From Pseudomonas gingeri (GTDB taxonomy: Bacteria > Pseudomonadota > Gammaproteobacteria > Pseudomonadales > Pseudomonadaceae), in assembly GCF_013386165.1 (NCBI RefSeq), contig NZ_JACAOS010000012.1:236067-300066 (forward strand): a DNA stretch of 64,000 bases, read 5' to 3'. Shown piece by piece: positions 1 through 7,186 of the stretch. The notes below the pieces were generated by a model. It did no database searches. It saw only the letters and a program-made list of their open reading frames with translations, and had not been told where the DNA came from. A program made the position numbers and the translations under genes. The first letter of the stretch is position 1; every line of letters begins with the position of its first letter.

Positions 1-1
1 G

Positions 2-721
2 GAGACCTTATCTCCGTCAGCGACTGCCTTCGGTGCCAACCTGCCGCAGGTTCCGAAGGAAATGACCGAGGACGACATCAAGCGCGTGCGCGCTGATTTT
101 GTAGCGACTGCGAGGCGCGCACTGGAAGCCGGGTTCGAGTGGCTGGAACTGCACTTTGCGCATGGCTACCTGGCGCAGAGTTTCTTCTCCCCTTACGCCA
201 ACGAACGCACCGATCATTATGGCGGTGATCAGCGCGGTCGCTTCTTGCTCGAAACCCTTGAGGCGGTGCGTGCCGTCTGGCCGGAGCATTTACCACTGAC
301 TGCACGCTTCGGCGTCATTGAGTTCGATGGAAACGATGAGCAAACCCTTCTGGCCTCTATTGAGCTGATCAAGGCCATGCGTGGTGCAGGCCTGGACATG
401 CTTAACGTGAGCATGAACTTCACCACGCCTGAGGCGAAGATCCCGTGGGGACCGGCCTTCCTTGCTCCGATTGCTCATCGTGTCCGCACTGAGACGGGTT
501 TACCTGTCGCCACCGCATGGGGCGTCGATCTGCCTATGTTGTGCGAAGAGGTGCTGGAGGCTGAGCAGGTGGACTTGGTCATGGTGGGGCGTGCACACCT
601 GGCCAACCCGCATTGGACGTATCACGCCGCCAAGGAATTGGGTATCGACAAGGCCGCCTGGGTGCTTCCAGCGCCATACGCCCATTGGCTGCAACGCTAC
701 GAACCAGCTGGTCCACAGTAG
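2..721 (+). CDS. NADH:flavin oxidoreductase, Old Yellow Enzyme family (5' end outside window)
   Basis: The reading frame is open from base 2, so the N-terminal part of the FMN barrel lies before the window. What remains is the C-terminal two thirds of an Old Yellow Enzyme (YqjM-like) TIM barrel. The stretch LHFAHGYLAQSFFSP followed by N-RTDHYGG is the family signature around the substrate and flavin site, and VMVGRAHLANPHW near the end is the usual FMN-phosphate and C-terminal motif. These enzymes reduce activated alkenes with NAD(P)H in the cytosol. The next gene, a DJ-1/PfpI protein, starts 12 bases downstream on the same strand, so the two are probably one transcript for handling reactive electrophiles. 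The family call is firm; the physiological substrate is not visible. Confidence 0.9.
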   Translation, partial: ETLSPSATAFGANLPQVPKEMTEDDIKRVRADFVATARRALEAGFEWLELHFAHGYLAQSFFSPYANERTDHYGGDQRGRFLLETLEAVRAVWPEHLPLTARFGVIEFDGNDEQTLLASIELIKAMRGAGLDMLNVSMNFTTPEAKIPWGPAFLAPIAHRVRTETGLPVATAWGVDLPMLCEEVLEAEQVDLVMVGRAHLANPHWTYHAAKELGIDKAAWVLPAPYAHWLQRYEPAGPQ

Positions 722-733
722 AAGGATAGAAAT

Positions 734-1438
734 ATGAACATTTCAAAACGTATTTTGATGGTGCTGACCTCACAGGCGACTATGGGCGACACCGAACGTC
801 CCACCGGCGTGTGGTTCGAAGAACTGACTACGCCGTATTACTCCTTCATCGATGCCGGATTCGAGGTGCTTCTGGCCTCACCCAAGGGTGGGCAGATCCC
901 TCTTGATCCGCATTCCAGGGAAGAAAAGGTTCCTAGCGTCGAGCGCTTCCTCAACGACCCGAAGGCCATGATGCTATTGCAAGTTTCGCAGACGCTTAAT
1001 GACGTCGCTGACATGAATTTTGCTGCCGTATTTCTACCCGGTGGGCACGGCACCATGTGGGACTTACCCGCCAACACCGAACTGGCTGCTCTGCTCAGCA
1101 AGACATGGCGAGATGGCAAGGTCGTTGCCGCCGTCTGCCATGGCCCCGCAGGACTACTAAGCGCCGTAGATGAACAGGGGAGGCCGCTAGTATCGGGCCG
1201 CAAGATCAGCGCGTTCAGCAATGAAGAGGAAGAGGCCGCAGGTCTGACTGCTGCGATGCCGTTCCTGCTGGAAGATCGTGTTCGCGAGCTGGGCGGTTTG
1301 TACGAAGGCGTACCGAAGTTCGAACCATTCGCCATACGCGACGGGCGGCTTGTCACCGGGCAAAACCCGATGTCTAGCGAGAAAACTGCTCAACTAACTG
1401 TTGAGGCGATCAACAGTCAGGTTTTATCAATCGCCTGA
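734..1438 (+). CDS. type 1 glutamine amidotransferase-like protein, DJ-1/PfpI family
   Basis: This 234-residue protein has the DJ-1/PfpI fold. The nucleophile elbow AAVCHGPAGLL puts Cys135 next to His136, and FLPGGHGTMWDL upstream is the matching oxyanion loop. The conserved acidic residue of the family is probably within WFEEL near residues 28-31. Relatives act as glyoxalase III/deglycase-type chaperones (HchA branch) or general stress proteins in the cytosol. A purine-rich site (AGAAGGATAG) lies a few bases before the ATG. It follows the flavin oxidoreductase by 12 bases, consistent with a two-gene operon for electrophile stress. Its last 22 bases overlap the 3' end of the convergent LysR gene. 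The exact reaction cannot be read from sequence. Confidence 0.88.
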   Translation: MNISKRILMVLTSQATMGDTERPTGVWFEELTTPYYSFIDAGFEVLLASPKGGQIPLDPHSREEKVPSVERFLNDPKAMMLLQVSQTLNDVADMNFAAVFLPGGHGTMWDLPANTELAALLSKTWRDGKVVAAVCHGPAGLLSAVDEQGRPLVSGRKISAFSNEEEEAAGLTAAMPFLLEDRVRELGGLYEGVPKFEPFAIRDGRLVTGQNPMSSEKTAQLTVEAINSQVLSIA

Positions 1439-2343
1439 TCCAGCGTTTGGCAGGTTTCGATTAAAAGTGAGCGCACCCATCGCTGCCCAGGGTCGCGGTG
1501 CGTTCGCTCATGCCATGCCAACGTCTTGCTGAAGCCCGGTATCTCCACGGGCGGTTCAATCAGGACCAAGCCATCCGTACGCAGCGCCAATCTGCGCGGC
1601 ACAACCGCGATCAGGTCGCTGACCCTCAATATTTCGGGAACCACCAGAAAGCTGGTGACCGAAATCGTAACTCTGCGCGATCTGCCGATCCGCGCAAGCG
1701 CATCATCAGTAACCCCTTTAAAGGCCCCGCCAGAAGACGACACCAGCACATGATCGAGCGCGCAAAAACGATCCAGCGTCATTCTGGGCTTAGCGGCATC
1801 AGGGTGATCCGCTCGCATCATGCAAACATAGGTTTCGTCGAACAGCAGTGTGGTGTGTATTCCGACCGCAGCGCTGTCTGGAGTAATCAGTGCGAGGTCA
1901 ACGTCTCCATGGTCTAGCTGAACTTGAAGTGCTTGGCTATCGATGGGCTGAACCGCCACGCGGATATTCGGGGCGTGCTGTCTCAGTTCGCTCAAGAACG
2001 GCACGACCACAGAGCGCAATGCGTAATCCGTAGAGGCCAGCCGGACCGTCATGCGTGCAGTGGCCGGATTGAACGCCGACGGCTGAAGTATGCCCTCAAT
2101 GTCACTGAGCAGTTGCTTGATTGGGACCGCCAGTTCCTGAGCACGAAGTGTCGGCACGATACCTCGTTGAGCCCTTACAAATAGCGGATCATCGAAGCTT
2201 TCCCGAAGACGCGTCAGCATGCCGCTGACCGCCGGTTGGGTCAGCGACAGGCGCTCCGCTGCACGCGTGACACTGCGTTCGTCGAGCAAGGCGTCCAGCG
2301 TTTTAAGCAGGTTGAAATCCAAGTGTCTGATATCAGAATTCAT
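1417..2343 (-). CDS. LysR-family transcriptional regulator
   Basis: This 308-residue LysR protein has an N-terminal winged helix-turn-helix at about residues 8-67 (LLDERSVTRAAERLSLTQPAVSG) and a periplasmic-binding-protein-like effector domain behind it. The 'FDDPLFVRAQRG' segment places it in the NodD/PcpR-like branch. It reads toward the DJ-1 gene and overlaps its end by 22 bases. Upstream it faces the SRPBCC gene across an 85-base intergenic region, so that shared spacer is the probable binding site, and either the SRPBCC gene or its own gene is the likely target. The ligand is unknown. Confidence 0.9.
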   Translation of the reverse strand: MNSDIRHLDFNLLKTLDALLDERSVTRAAERLSLTQPAVSGMLTRLRESFDDPLFVRAQRGIVPTLRAQELAVPIKQLLSDIEGILQPSAFNPATARMTVRLASTDYALRSVVVPFLSELRQHAPNIRVAVQPIDSQALQVQLDHGDVDLALITPDSAAVGIHTTLLFDETYVCMMRADHPDAAKPRMTLDRFCALDHVLVSSSGGAFKGVTDDALARIGRSRRVTISVTSFLVVPEILRVSDLIAVVPRRLALRTDGLVLIEPPVEIPGFSKTLAWHERTHRDPGQRWVRSLLIETCQTLDQAIDKT

Positions 2344-2428
2344 GATGTACAGAATAAAATATTGCGATTGGAGTTATTTCAACCTAGCACTCACCATGGC
2401 CTAAGTCCATTACATCGAGCGCTGAAAC

Positions 2429-2938
2429 ATGAACCACATCCACTGGCCAGAAGGCTTCATCCCAGGTTTCACCGAAAACTTCGTTTCCAACGAAGTGATT
2501 GTTGCTGACCTTAATGCTGCCGAAGTCTGGCCGCTGCTGAGCGTTGCACCTCACTGGCCAACCTACTATTCCAACTCTGCAAATATCCGTTTCTACGATG
2601 ACAAAGGCCCAGAGCTTGCCGACGGCACGCGCTTCTATTTCGAGACGTTCGGATTCCCGGTCGAGGCGCAGTGCAATGAATTTGTCCCCCCCGCAAACGG
2701 GCAGCCCGGCCGTATTGCATGGCACGGTTGGGCGGGGGAAGGTGACAGCCGCCTTGATGTCCATCACGCCTGGCTGATCGAGGATCTCAGCGCTGGCCGA
2801 GTTCGCATTCTGACGCAGGAAACCCAGAAGGGTAAGCCTGCGATAGAACTGGCCAAGTCCAAGCCCAACCCGATGATCAATGGTCACCAAGACTGGCTTG
2901 ATGGCTTGGTCAGTGCTGCCTTTCAGGCCAAGCGATAA
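2429..2938 (+). CDS. SRPBCC-family (START-like) protein
   Basis: This 169-residue protein has the length and pattern of the SRPBCC/polyketide cyclase-dehydrase fold. An early beta strand (ENFVSNEVIVADLNAAEVWPLLS) leads into a helix and then W..YY.NSANIRF. A late 'GEGDSRLDVHHAWLIEDL....VRILTQE' segment forms the lid strands of the hydrophobic cavity. Such proteins bind small hydrophobic ligands or act as aromatase/cyclase-like enzymes, and function cannot be narrowed further. It is transcribed divergently from the neighbouring LysR regulator, which probably controls it. No signal peptide is visible, so it should be cytosolic. Confidence 0.75.
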   Translation: MNHIHWPEGFIPGFTENFVSNEVIVADLNAAEVWPLLSVAPHWPTYYSNSANIRFYDDKGPELADGTRFYFETFGFPVEAQCNEFVPPANGQPGRIAWHGWAGEGDSRLDVHHAWLIEDLSAGRVRILTQETQKGKPAIELAKSKPNPMINGHQDWLDGLVSAAFQAKR

Positions 2939-3302
2939 ACAGAGGCAATCATCGCTCTGCTTGTCCGAGGTATGGCTATCGCCATAGGGCAGCGAACGTC
3001 CGCTATGGGTCGATTGCGTTGAAAAAGTCGCCTTTAGCCTTCCCGGCAAAAAAGTAAGCGCCTGAGATTGAAATCCAGAATTTTCGCAGAGGCATCCGGA
3101 CTGATATTTCACGTAGCAGCGCGCTAAATGGCGCTTTCACCGGTCGTTTTTTCGGCAGTTTGAGAAAACCGACTTTTTCAACAGAATCGGTCGGGTGTCG
3201 CCGGTCGCGACAGACGGCTCTCGACCCAAAGCGTCCCTCTGTGGAGGGCGGTTGCCGGCCCAGAGTGTGTAGAGAATACCAACCGTGCGATTGCCGCCGA
3301 AT
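2939..3302. other. intergenic stretch with an inverted repeat
   Basis: I see no convincing gene in these 360 bases. The notable structure is a 13-base inverted repeat, GTTGAAAAAGTCG at 3018-3030 and its exact complement at 3170-3182, enclosing about 140 bases. Similar termini occur on small non-autonomous elements, but no transposase lies inside. This may be a MITE-like remnant or chance AT-rich complementarity. Confidence 0.35.
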
Positions 3303-3602
3303 TCAAACCGGCAGGAACGCCAAGGTCTCAAGGTCGATCTCGGCGTAGCTCCCCAAATCCCCCTTATAAAGCGAGATCCTGGAGCTCCCTAGCTCCGTCT
3401 GCAAGAAAGCGACAAGCTGTCTAAGGTGACCGCTGGCATGCATCGTAGTCGGACGTATGACCGTCGCACGCCCAGGCTCGTTATCGTAAGTTCTTATCAG
3501 AAACACATTCCCTTCGTTCTGCACGCTGTAATGGTGGCCACGGTACTCATACCCTAAATCGTGGTCGACATCGTCAAAACGGGTAGATTTCACTATCTTC
3601 AC
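3303..3602 (-). CDS. hypothetical protein (99 residues)
   Basis: This 99-residue soluble protein is not one I recognise. It has a mixed alpha/beta composition, with many acidic and aromatic residues in the first half (FDDVDHDLGYEYRGHHYSV) and a leucine-rich second half (LRQLVAFLQTELGSS). There is no signal peptide and no membrane segment. It stands alone between the inverted-repeat spacer and the IS1182 remnant, in a region of accessory character. The ORF is uninterrupted and its codon use is plausible, so I list it as a gene, but its reality is not certain. Confidence 0.5.
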   Translation of the reverse strand: MKIVKSTRFDDVDHDLGYEYRGHHYSVQNEGNVFLIRTYDNEPGRATVIRPTTMHASGHLRQLVAFLQTELGSSRISLYKGDLGSYAEIDLETLAFLPV

Positions 3603-3683
3603 GGCAGCATCCGTTAAATGTCAGTAGCAGCACGCCAGCTGCAACGCGGCACTTGAGCTCCATAGGAGGATCGCCTCGCGGAG

Positions 3684-3960
3684 CGCTTTATTCAAGGTGA
3701 ACATCGAAGTCAAAGCACTTTGCTTCCCCAAAGCCTCGACGACTACGTCAGCGATACCAATCCGGTCCGAGTGGTTGAGGTCCTTGTCGATGAAGTTCAG
3801 CTGGTCAGCTTGGGTTTTGATGGTGCTGTTCCGCTCACACAGGTCGGCCTGCTTATCACCCTGCGATCCTGTTGAAGATCTACCTTTATGGTTATTTCAA
3901 CCGCATTCAGTCGAGCCGGCGCTTGGAACGAGAAACTAGCGAGTGGCTTCGTTCAACCGT
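3684..3960 (+). pseudogene. IS1182-family transposase remnant (N-terminal part, frameshifted)
   Basis: Reading from the CGC codon at 3684 gives RFIQGEHRSQSTLLPQSLDD, followed by YVSDTNPVRVVEVLVDE, the conserved N-terminus of IS1182-type transposases. The frame breaks near 3840. Shifting by one base restores TGRPAYHPAILLKIYLYGYF and then NRIQSSRRLERE, also conserved in the family. After about 3945 the homology stops and the DDE catalytic core is absent. The copy is therefore dead through a frameshift and a 3' deletion. It marks the left side of the decayed mobile region that continues to about 17 kb. Confidence 0.85.
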
Positions 3961-3994
3961 AGTGGCTGGCTCGTGCGGGGGTATATTCAGGCGT

Positions 3995-4038
3995 TGTTCG
4001 CCCGAGACGGTCTTGACCTAAACCGTCTCGGGCGAACA
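3995..4038. repeat. perfect 17-bp palindromic hairpin
   Basis: TGTTCGCCCGAGACGGT at 3995-4011 is followed after 10 bases by its exact complement at 4022-4038. The predicted stem is very stable. No run of T follows on either side, so it is not a typical intrinsic terminator. It lies between the truncated transposase and the 3' end of the minus-strand Rmf/CrpP-like gene, 64 bases past that gene's stop. It may stop readthrough or be a recombination relic. Confidence 0.7.
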
Positions 4039-4101
4039 CATCAATGACGGGTGCGTCTGCGCGACATGGGGAGCGGGACGATGCACACCTGTGGCCGTAA
4101 T

Positions 4102-4380
4102 CTAGAGAAAGTCCAAACCCAATTGCTGCTCCTGGGCAAAGCCTTTCAACCACGACGATTGCATTGCCGGATGCCGGTAGGGGCAGTGAAAGACCCTCAG
4201 CCCCTTACGAGCCGCCTCCGCACCCGCCGCCCTGATGGCCGCGTGGGGGTTGTTGAATCGATGCCTGTCCAAGGGTTTCGCAGCGCTTGCTGTTTGATTC
4301 ACCGGCACAGTCTCTCGTGGCAGCAGGTCGATCCCACGATAGCATCCCTCATGTTGCAAGGGTGTGGTATTCACGCTCAT
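4102..4380 (-). CDS. small Rmf/CrpP-like protein
   Basis: This 92-residue ORF has a C-terminal half with the pattern of the Rmf/CrpP fold: A-IRAAGAEAARKGL, then CPYRHPAMQSSWLKGF. The same arrangement of GxxAA, a CPY motif and a W-x-GF end is found in ribosome modulation factor and in the small ICE- and plasmid-encoded CrpP-like proteins. The N-terminal third is variable. I chose the ATG at 4380; an upstream start at 4452 is possible but would overlap less conserved sequence. No strong ribosome binding site is visible. Proteins of this fold are often cargo of integrative elements, consistent with the ICE genes nearby. Molecular function is not established by the sequence. Confidence 0.6.
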   Translation of the reverse strand: MSVNTTPLQHEGCYRGIDLLPRETVPVNQTASAAKPLDRHRFNNPHAAIRAAGAEAARKGLRVFHCPYRHPAMQSSWLKGFAQEQQLGLDFL

Positions 4381-4480
4381 GAGTCGACGTCGCGCCGCTA
4401 CGAACACCACAACCAATAGACGTGGAGTCAGCGGTCTTGGCACACTCTGCACCCTGAAAGGAACTCACCCAAGGAACACC

Positions 4481-5680
4481 ATGGCCCGCCCCGTACTGCC
4501 CCTGCGTTCGATAATGTTGCTGGCCGGATTGATGTTGAGCGTCGGTCTGCCTGCAGGGGCGGCGTCCTTCGATTGTCAGAAAGCCTCGACAGCGCTGGAG
4601 CAGGCTATCTGCACCCACCCGGAATTGAGCGAGCTGGACAGCACCCTTGGCGCGCACTACAGCCGGGCAATGGCCAAGCTGGCACCGGATCAACGCGACG
4701 CCTTGCGCAGCGGTCAGCGTACCTGGCTGCACACCCGCAACGCCTGCGCCGCCGAGCCGGACAAACTGGCCGGCTGCCTGCAACCGCTGCTGAGCCAGCG
4801 GGTGGTGGAGGTGGGCAAGCTGACCCAGCCGGACACCGCAGCCCTGGACGCGGTGATCGCCAGCATTCCCTACCACCCGGCCGACGCGGCAGAGGGGCTC
4901 AGACGTTATCCGAAGAGTGAGTTGGCCGCGGCCTGGCGGGTTTACCTGCACCGTTTCGAGCCGGCCAGTGGGGTGACTCAAGAGGAAGCCGACGCGAGTC
5001 GCCAGCAGGTACTCAAGGCTTTGGCTGACGATGATTTCCCGCGCTCGGTGTTCAACGATATGGAAAACGATCCGTCGGTGAGCCGCGACCGGGTCGAATT
5101 GACGCTGCTGCGCATGATGATCGAGCGGGCAGAGTATGCGTTCTTCGCCGATCAGCGGGCCTATGTGCACTGCTTTGTTTTCTCGCGCCAGGGTGAGGTC
5201 GCCTACGAGGCCTTTGGCTCGCTGTACGGTTCTACCCGCGACACCTTCGCACCGATCTGCGAGCCCCAGGGCAACCTGTTTGAACAAAGTCCCTGGAAGC
5301 AACTGAGCAGCAGTTTTAACGAGGCGCTGTCCAAGGCCAGCGGAAATGCCGGCACTATCCGCTTTGCCAGCTATGCCGACTGGCATCTGATGGCGTTGCG
5401 GGCGACGATGTCTCCCCGGGATTTTCTCAAGGCACCGGTCGCGCAGGCCGGTGATCCCGAGCAGGTCGTGAGCCACTGGACCGATGACAAGGCCTGGCCG
5501 AAAAAACAGCGTCAGCAGGCCATGGCGGCGGTCGAGCCCGCCCGACAGGTGACCCGCACCTGGTTGCAACGCGAACGTGGTTTATCGGCCACTGAGGCAC
5601 AACAGGCCGCGCGGGAGATCGTGCGGCAGTGGATCAGCCAGCGCCTGGACTTCATCAGCGAAAACAGCGGGGGCGAGTAA
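4481..5680 (+). CDS. exported LprI-type (DUF1311) protein
   Basis: The ATG at 4481 follows AAGGA at good spacing and begins a signal peptide (basic start, then MLLAGLMLSVGLPAGA, cleavage near AAS), giving a 399-residue periplasmic protein. Just after cleavage comes the LprI/DUF1311 module: FDCQKASTALEQAICTHPEL, then LD...YSRAMAKL, RTWLHTRN-C and a closing Cys. These cysteines are the family disulfides; the best studied member inhibits lysozyme. The remaining ~280 residues have no domain I can name. The frame is open for 39 codons upstream, but only this start gives an export signal. It converges on the exported protein at 5728-6762, and a second LprI-type gene lies at 15.4 kb. Confidence 0.8.
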   Translation: MARPVLPLRSIMLLAGLMLSVGLPAGAASFDCQKASTALEQAICTHPELSELDSTLGAHYSRAMAKLAPDQRDALRSGQRTWLHTRNACAAEPDKLAGCLQPLLSQRVVEVGKLTQPDTAALDAVIASIPYHPADAAEGLRRYPKSELAAAWRVYLHRFEPASGVTQEEADASRQQVLKALADDDFPRSVFNDMENDPSVSRDRVELTLLRMMIERAEYAFFADQRAYVHCFVFSRQGEVAYEAFGSLYGSTRDTFAPICEPQGNLFEQSPWKQLSSSFNEALSKASGNAGTIRFASYADWHLMALRATMSPRDFLKAPVAQAGDPEQVVSHWTDDKAWPKKQRQQAMAAVEPARQVTRTWLQRERGLSATEAQQAAREIVRQWISQRLDFISENSGGE

Positions 5681-5697
5681 GCCCTCGCTGTTTTCTC
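5661..5697. terminator. bidirectional intrinsic terminator
   Basis: AAAACAGCGGGGGC at 5661-5674 pairs (13 of 14) with GCCCTCGCTGTTTT at 5681-5694, ending in a T run on the plus strand and an A run upstream that serves the minus strand. It contains the stop codon of the LprI-type gene and lies 33 bases before the stop of the convergent gene. Confidence 0.8.
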
Positions 5698-5727
5698 AAC
5701 CGCTCTTGCTGTTGTGTGGCGGGACCT

Positions 5728-6762
5728 TCAGGGCGTTTTCAAACTGGGCAGTGCCGCGTTGCCTTTGGCGGTCAGCACCGGCTGCAACTGTTCCCAAGTG
5801 AAGCTCAGTTCATAGTCGCAACCGTCACCCGTGGCGGGTGTCGAGAGCTTCATGCCTTGGGTATCGAAGGTCAGGTCGAAGTTGGAGTAACGGGTCACCC
5901 CCTCGCAGCCTTCGTCAGGGGTGGTCTGCTTTGCCAGCCAGGTGCTGAACGTGGCGGGCAACGTGATATTGCCGGAGTAGGGGTCGTGCCACTCGTAGCG
6001 TCCGCCTACCCAGGACCACGGATCAACGCTTTCACCGGTTTGCAGGTTCCAGGTGTGCAGGCCCCAACTGATGCCGTTACGGCCGTCACCGGCGGTCCAG
6101 CTGTAGAATCGGACGGTGATCCATTGCGACGACCAATACACCGGCTCGACAAGGATTTCACTGGTGGCGGTCCCGCCGTTTTGATCCAGGGCGTTGCGCC
6201 GCTCCTGGTAAAAGTCCTTTTGTCCTTCCGGGCCGATCGCCAGGCGTGCCAAGTCTTTATTGACCTTGGCAATGGCCGGTGCATCGCCTTCGAGCGTCAA
6301 GGTGACTTGCGCACCTTGGGTCTTCACCTGATAGGGGTGCTCCTGGAAGGTTTTTTTCTCGACCTTGGCGGTGGGCGGCACGGCTTCGAGTGCGGCGTTA
6401 TAGGCATCGCTGGCACAGCCGCCGGCATTCGAGGGGGTGCCGATGCGCTCAAGGTGCAAGGGGATTGGCTGACTGCCCTGGCTCTTGCTCCACGTCCCGG
6501 TCAACGTATCACCCTGTGGCGCTTCCAACTGCCAGAGTCCGGTTTTGCCTTCTTCGATCCAGGGTTCGCCAGCCTGCTTCTGAGTCAATTGAATGGGCGT
6601 CAGGAAACGTTGGTAGTAGTAGCTGGCACCATTGCCTGGTTGCGGGTTGAAACACGCCGTGATGGGTGATTGACCCAGGGTGCCTTTCCAGACGCCGGCA
6701 AGGTCCGCGTGGGCGAAGGATGAGAGGGTGATGAGGGGGAGCAGCAGCAGGGATTTTCGCAT
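5728..6762 (-). CDS. exported protein of unknown function, YYY-motif family
   Basis: Starting at the ATG at 6762 (MRKSLLLLPLITLSSFAHA) gives a clean signal peptide and a mature protein of about 325 residues rich in Trp, Tyr, Thr and Gly, typical of a beta-sheet periplasmic protein. An in-frame start at 6837 would add 25 residues before the signal and is unlikely. The N-terminal module reads GVWKGTLG-P...SYYYQRFLTPIQL....GLWQLE....LTGTWS....PIPLHLERIG. A module of the same layout is found in the protein at 9905-10609, so the two look like distant paralogues. It converges on an LprI-type gene and shares a terminator with it. I do not recognise a described family. Confidence 0.7.
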   Translation of the reverse strand: MRKSLLLLPLITLSSFAHADLAGVWKGTLGQSPITACFNPQPGNGASYYYQRFLTPIQLTQKQAGEPWIEEGKTGLWQLEAPQGDTLTGTWSKSQGSQPIPLHLERIGTPSNAGGCASDAYNAALEAVPPTAKVEKKTFQEHPYQVKTQGAQVTLTLEGDAPAIAKVNKDLARLAIGPEGQKDFYQERRNALDQNGGTATSEILVEPVYWSSQWITVRFYSWTAGDGRNGISWGLHTWNLQTGESVDPWSWVGGRYEWHDPYSGNITLPATFSTWLAKQTTPDEGCEGVTRYSNFDLTFDTQGMKLSTPATGDGCDYELSFTWEQLQPVLTAKGNAALPSLKTP

Positions 6763-7003
6763 GGGTATCAGACTTCCGGTTGTCTGATGGGAGGGCTTCT
6801 TGGCGGCGATCTTAGGGAGCGCGCTCATGCGAGTCAAGCCACGGCGGCCCCGTCATCTTCAGTCGATCTGGCGCCGCACCGGCATGAGAACACCCCTGCT
6901 GCATGAGGTGAGTTGATCAGTGAATCGATGTCGTTCAGTGCTTGGACCCGACCCGCCGTGTACCTGCCGCCGGGTCTTCAATGTCCACGTGGCGTGGGGG
7001 TGT

Positions 7004-7186
7004 CTAACGGGGCATCAATCCGATGTTCTGCCACAGATCAAACAGCGCATGCCCGTCATGGACACCCATCAGCCCTTCTCTGAGCGACGGTGATAGCCCC
7101 TCTGAAAGGGTTCGTAGGTCCGGGCTCAGCGTTCGAAAGTGCCTACAGCACAACTCATTCGGGTTAACTGACTCATTCGCCGCCAT
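7004..7186 (-). CDS. possible small ORF downstream of traD
   Basis: A 60-residue frame starts inside the last codons of traD (14-base overlap) and runs to 7004. It has a plausible composition (HFRTLSPDLRTLSEGLSP, then GHALFDLWQNIGLMPR). In intact elements of this class another conjugation gene usually follows traD, but I cannot match this peptide to one. It may be a genuine small gene, the C-terminus of a lost gene fused by deletion, or an open frame by chance. Nothing else is seen between 6763 and 7003. Confidence 0.3.
   Translation of the reverse strand: MAANESVNPNELCCRHFRTLSPDLRTLSEGLSPSLREGLMGVHDGHALFDLWQNIGLMPR

Noticed and set aside
4349..5569. 406-codon antisense frame over the LprI-type gene
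   Set aside because: The plus-strand gene has a signal peptide, DUF1311 motif and ribosome binding site; the antisense frame has none.
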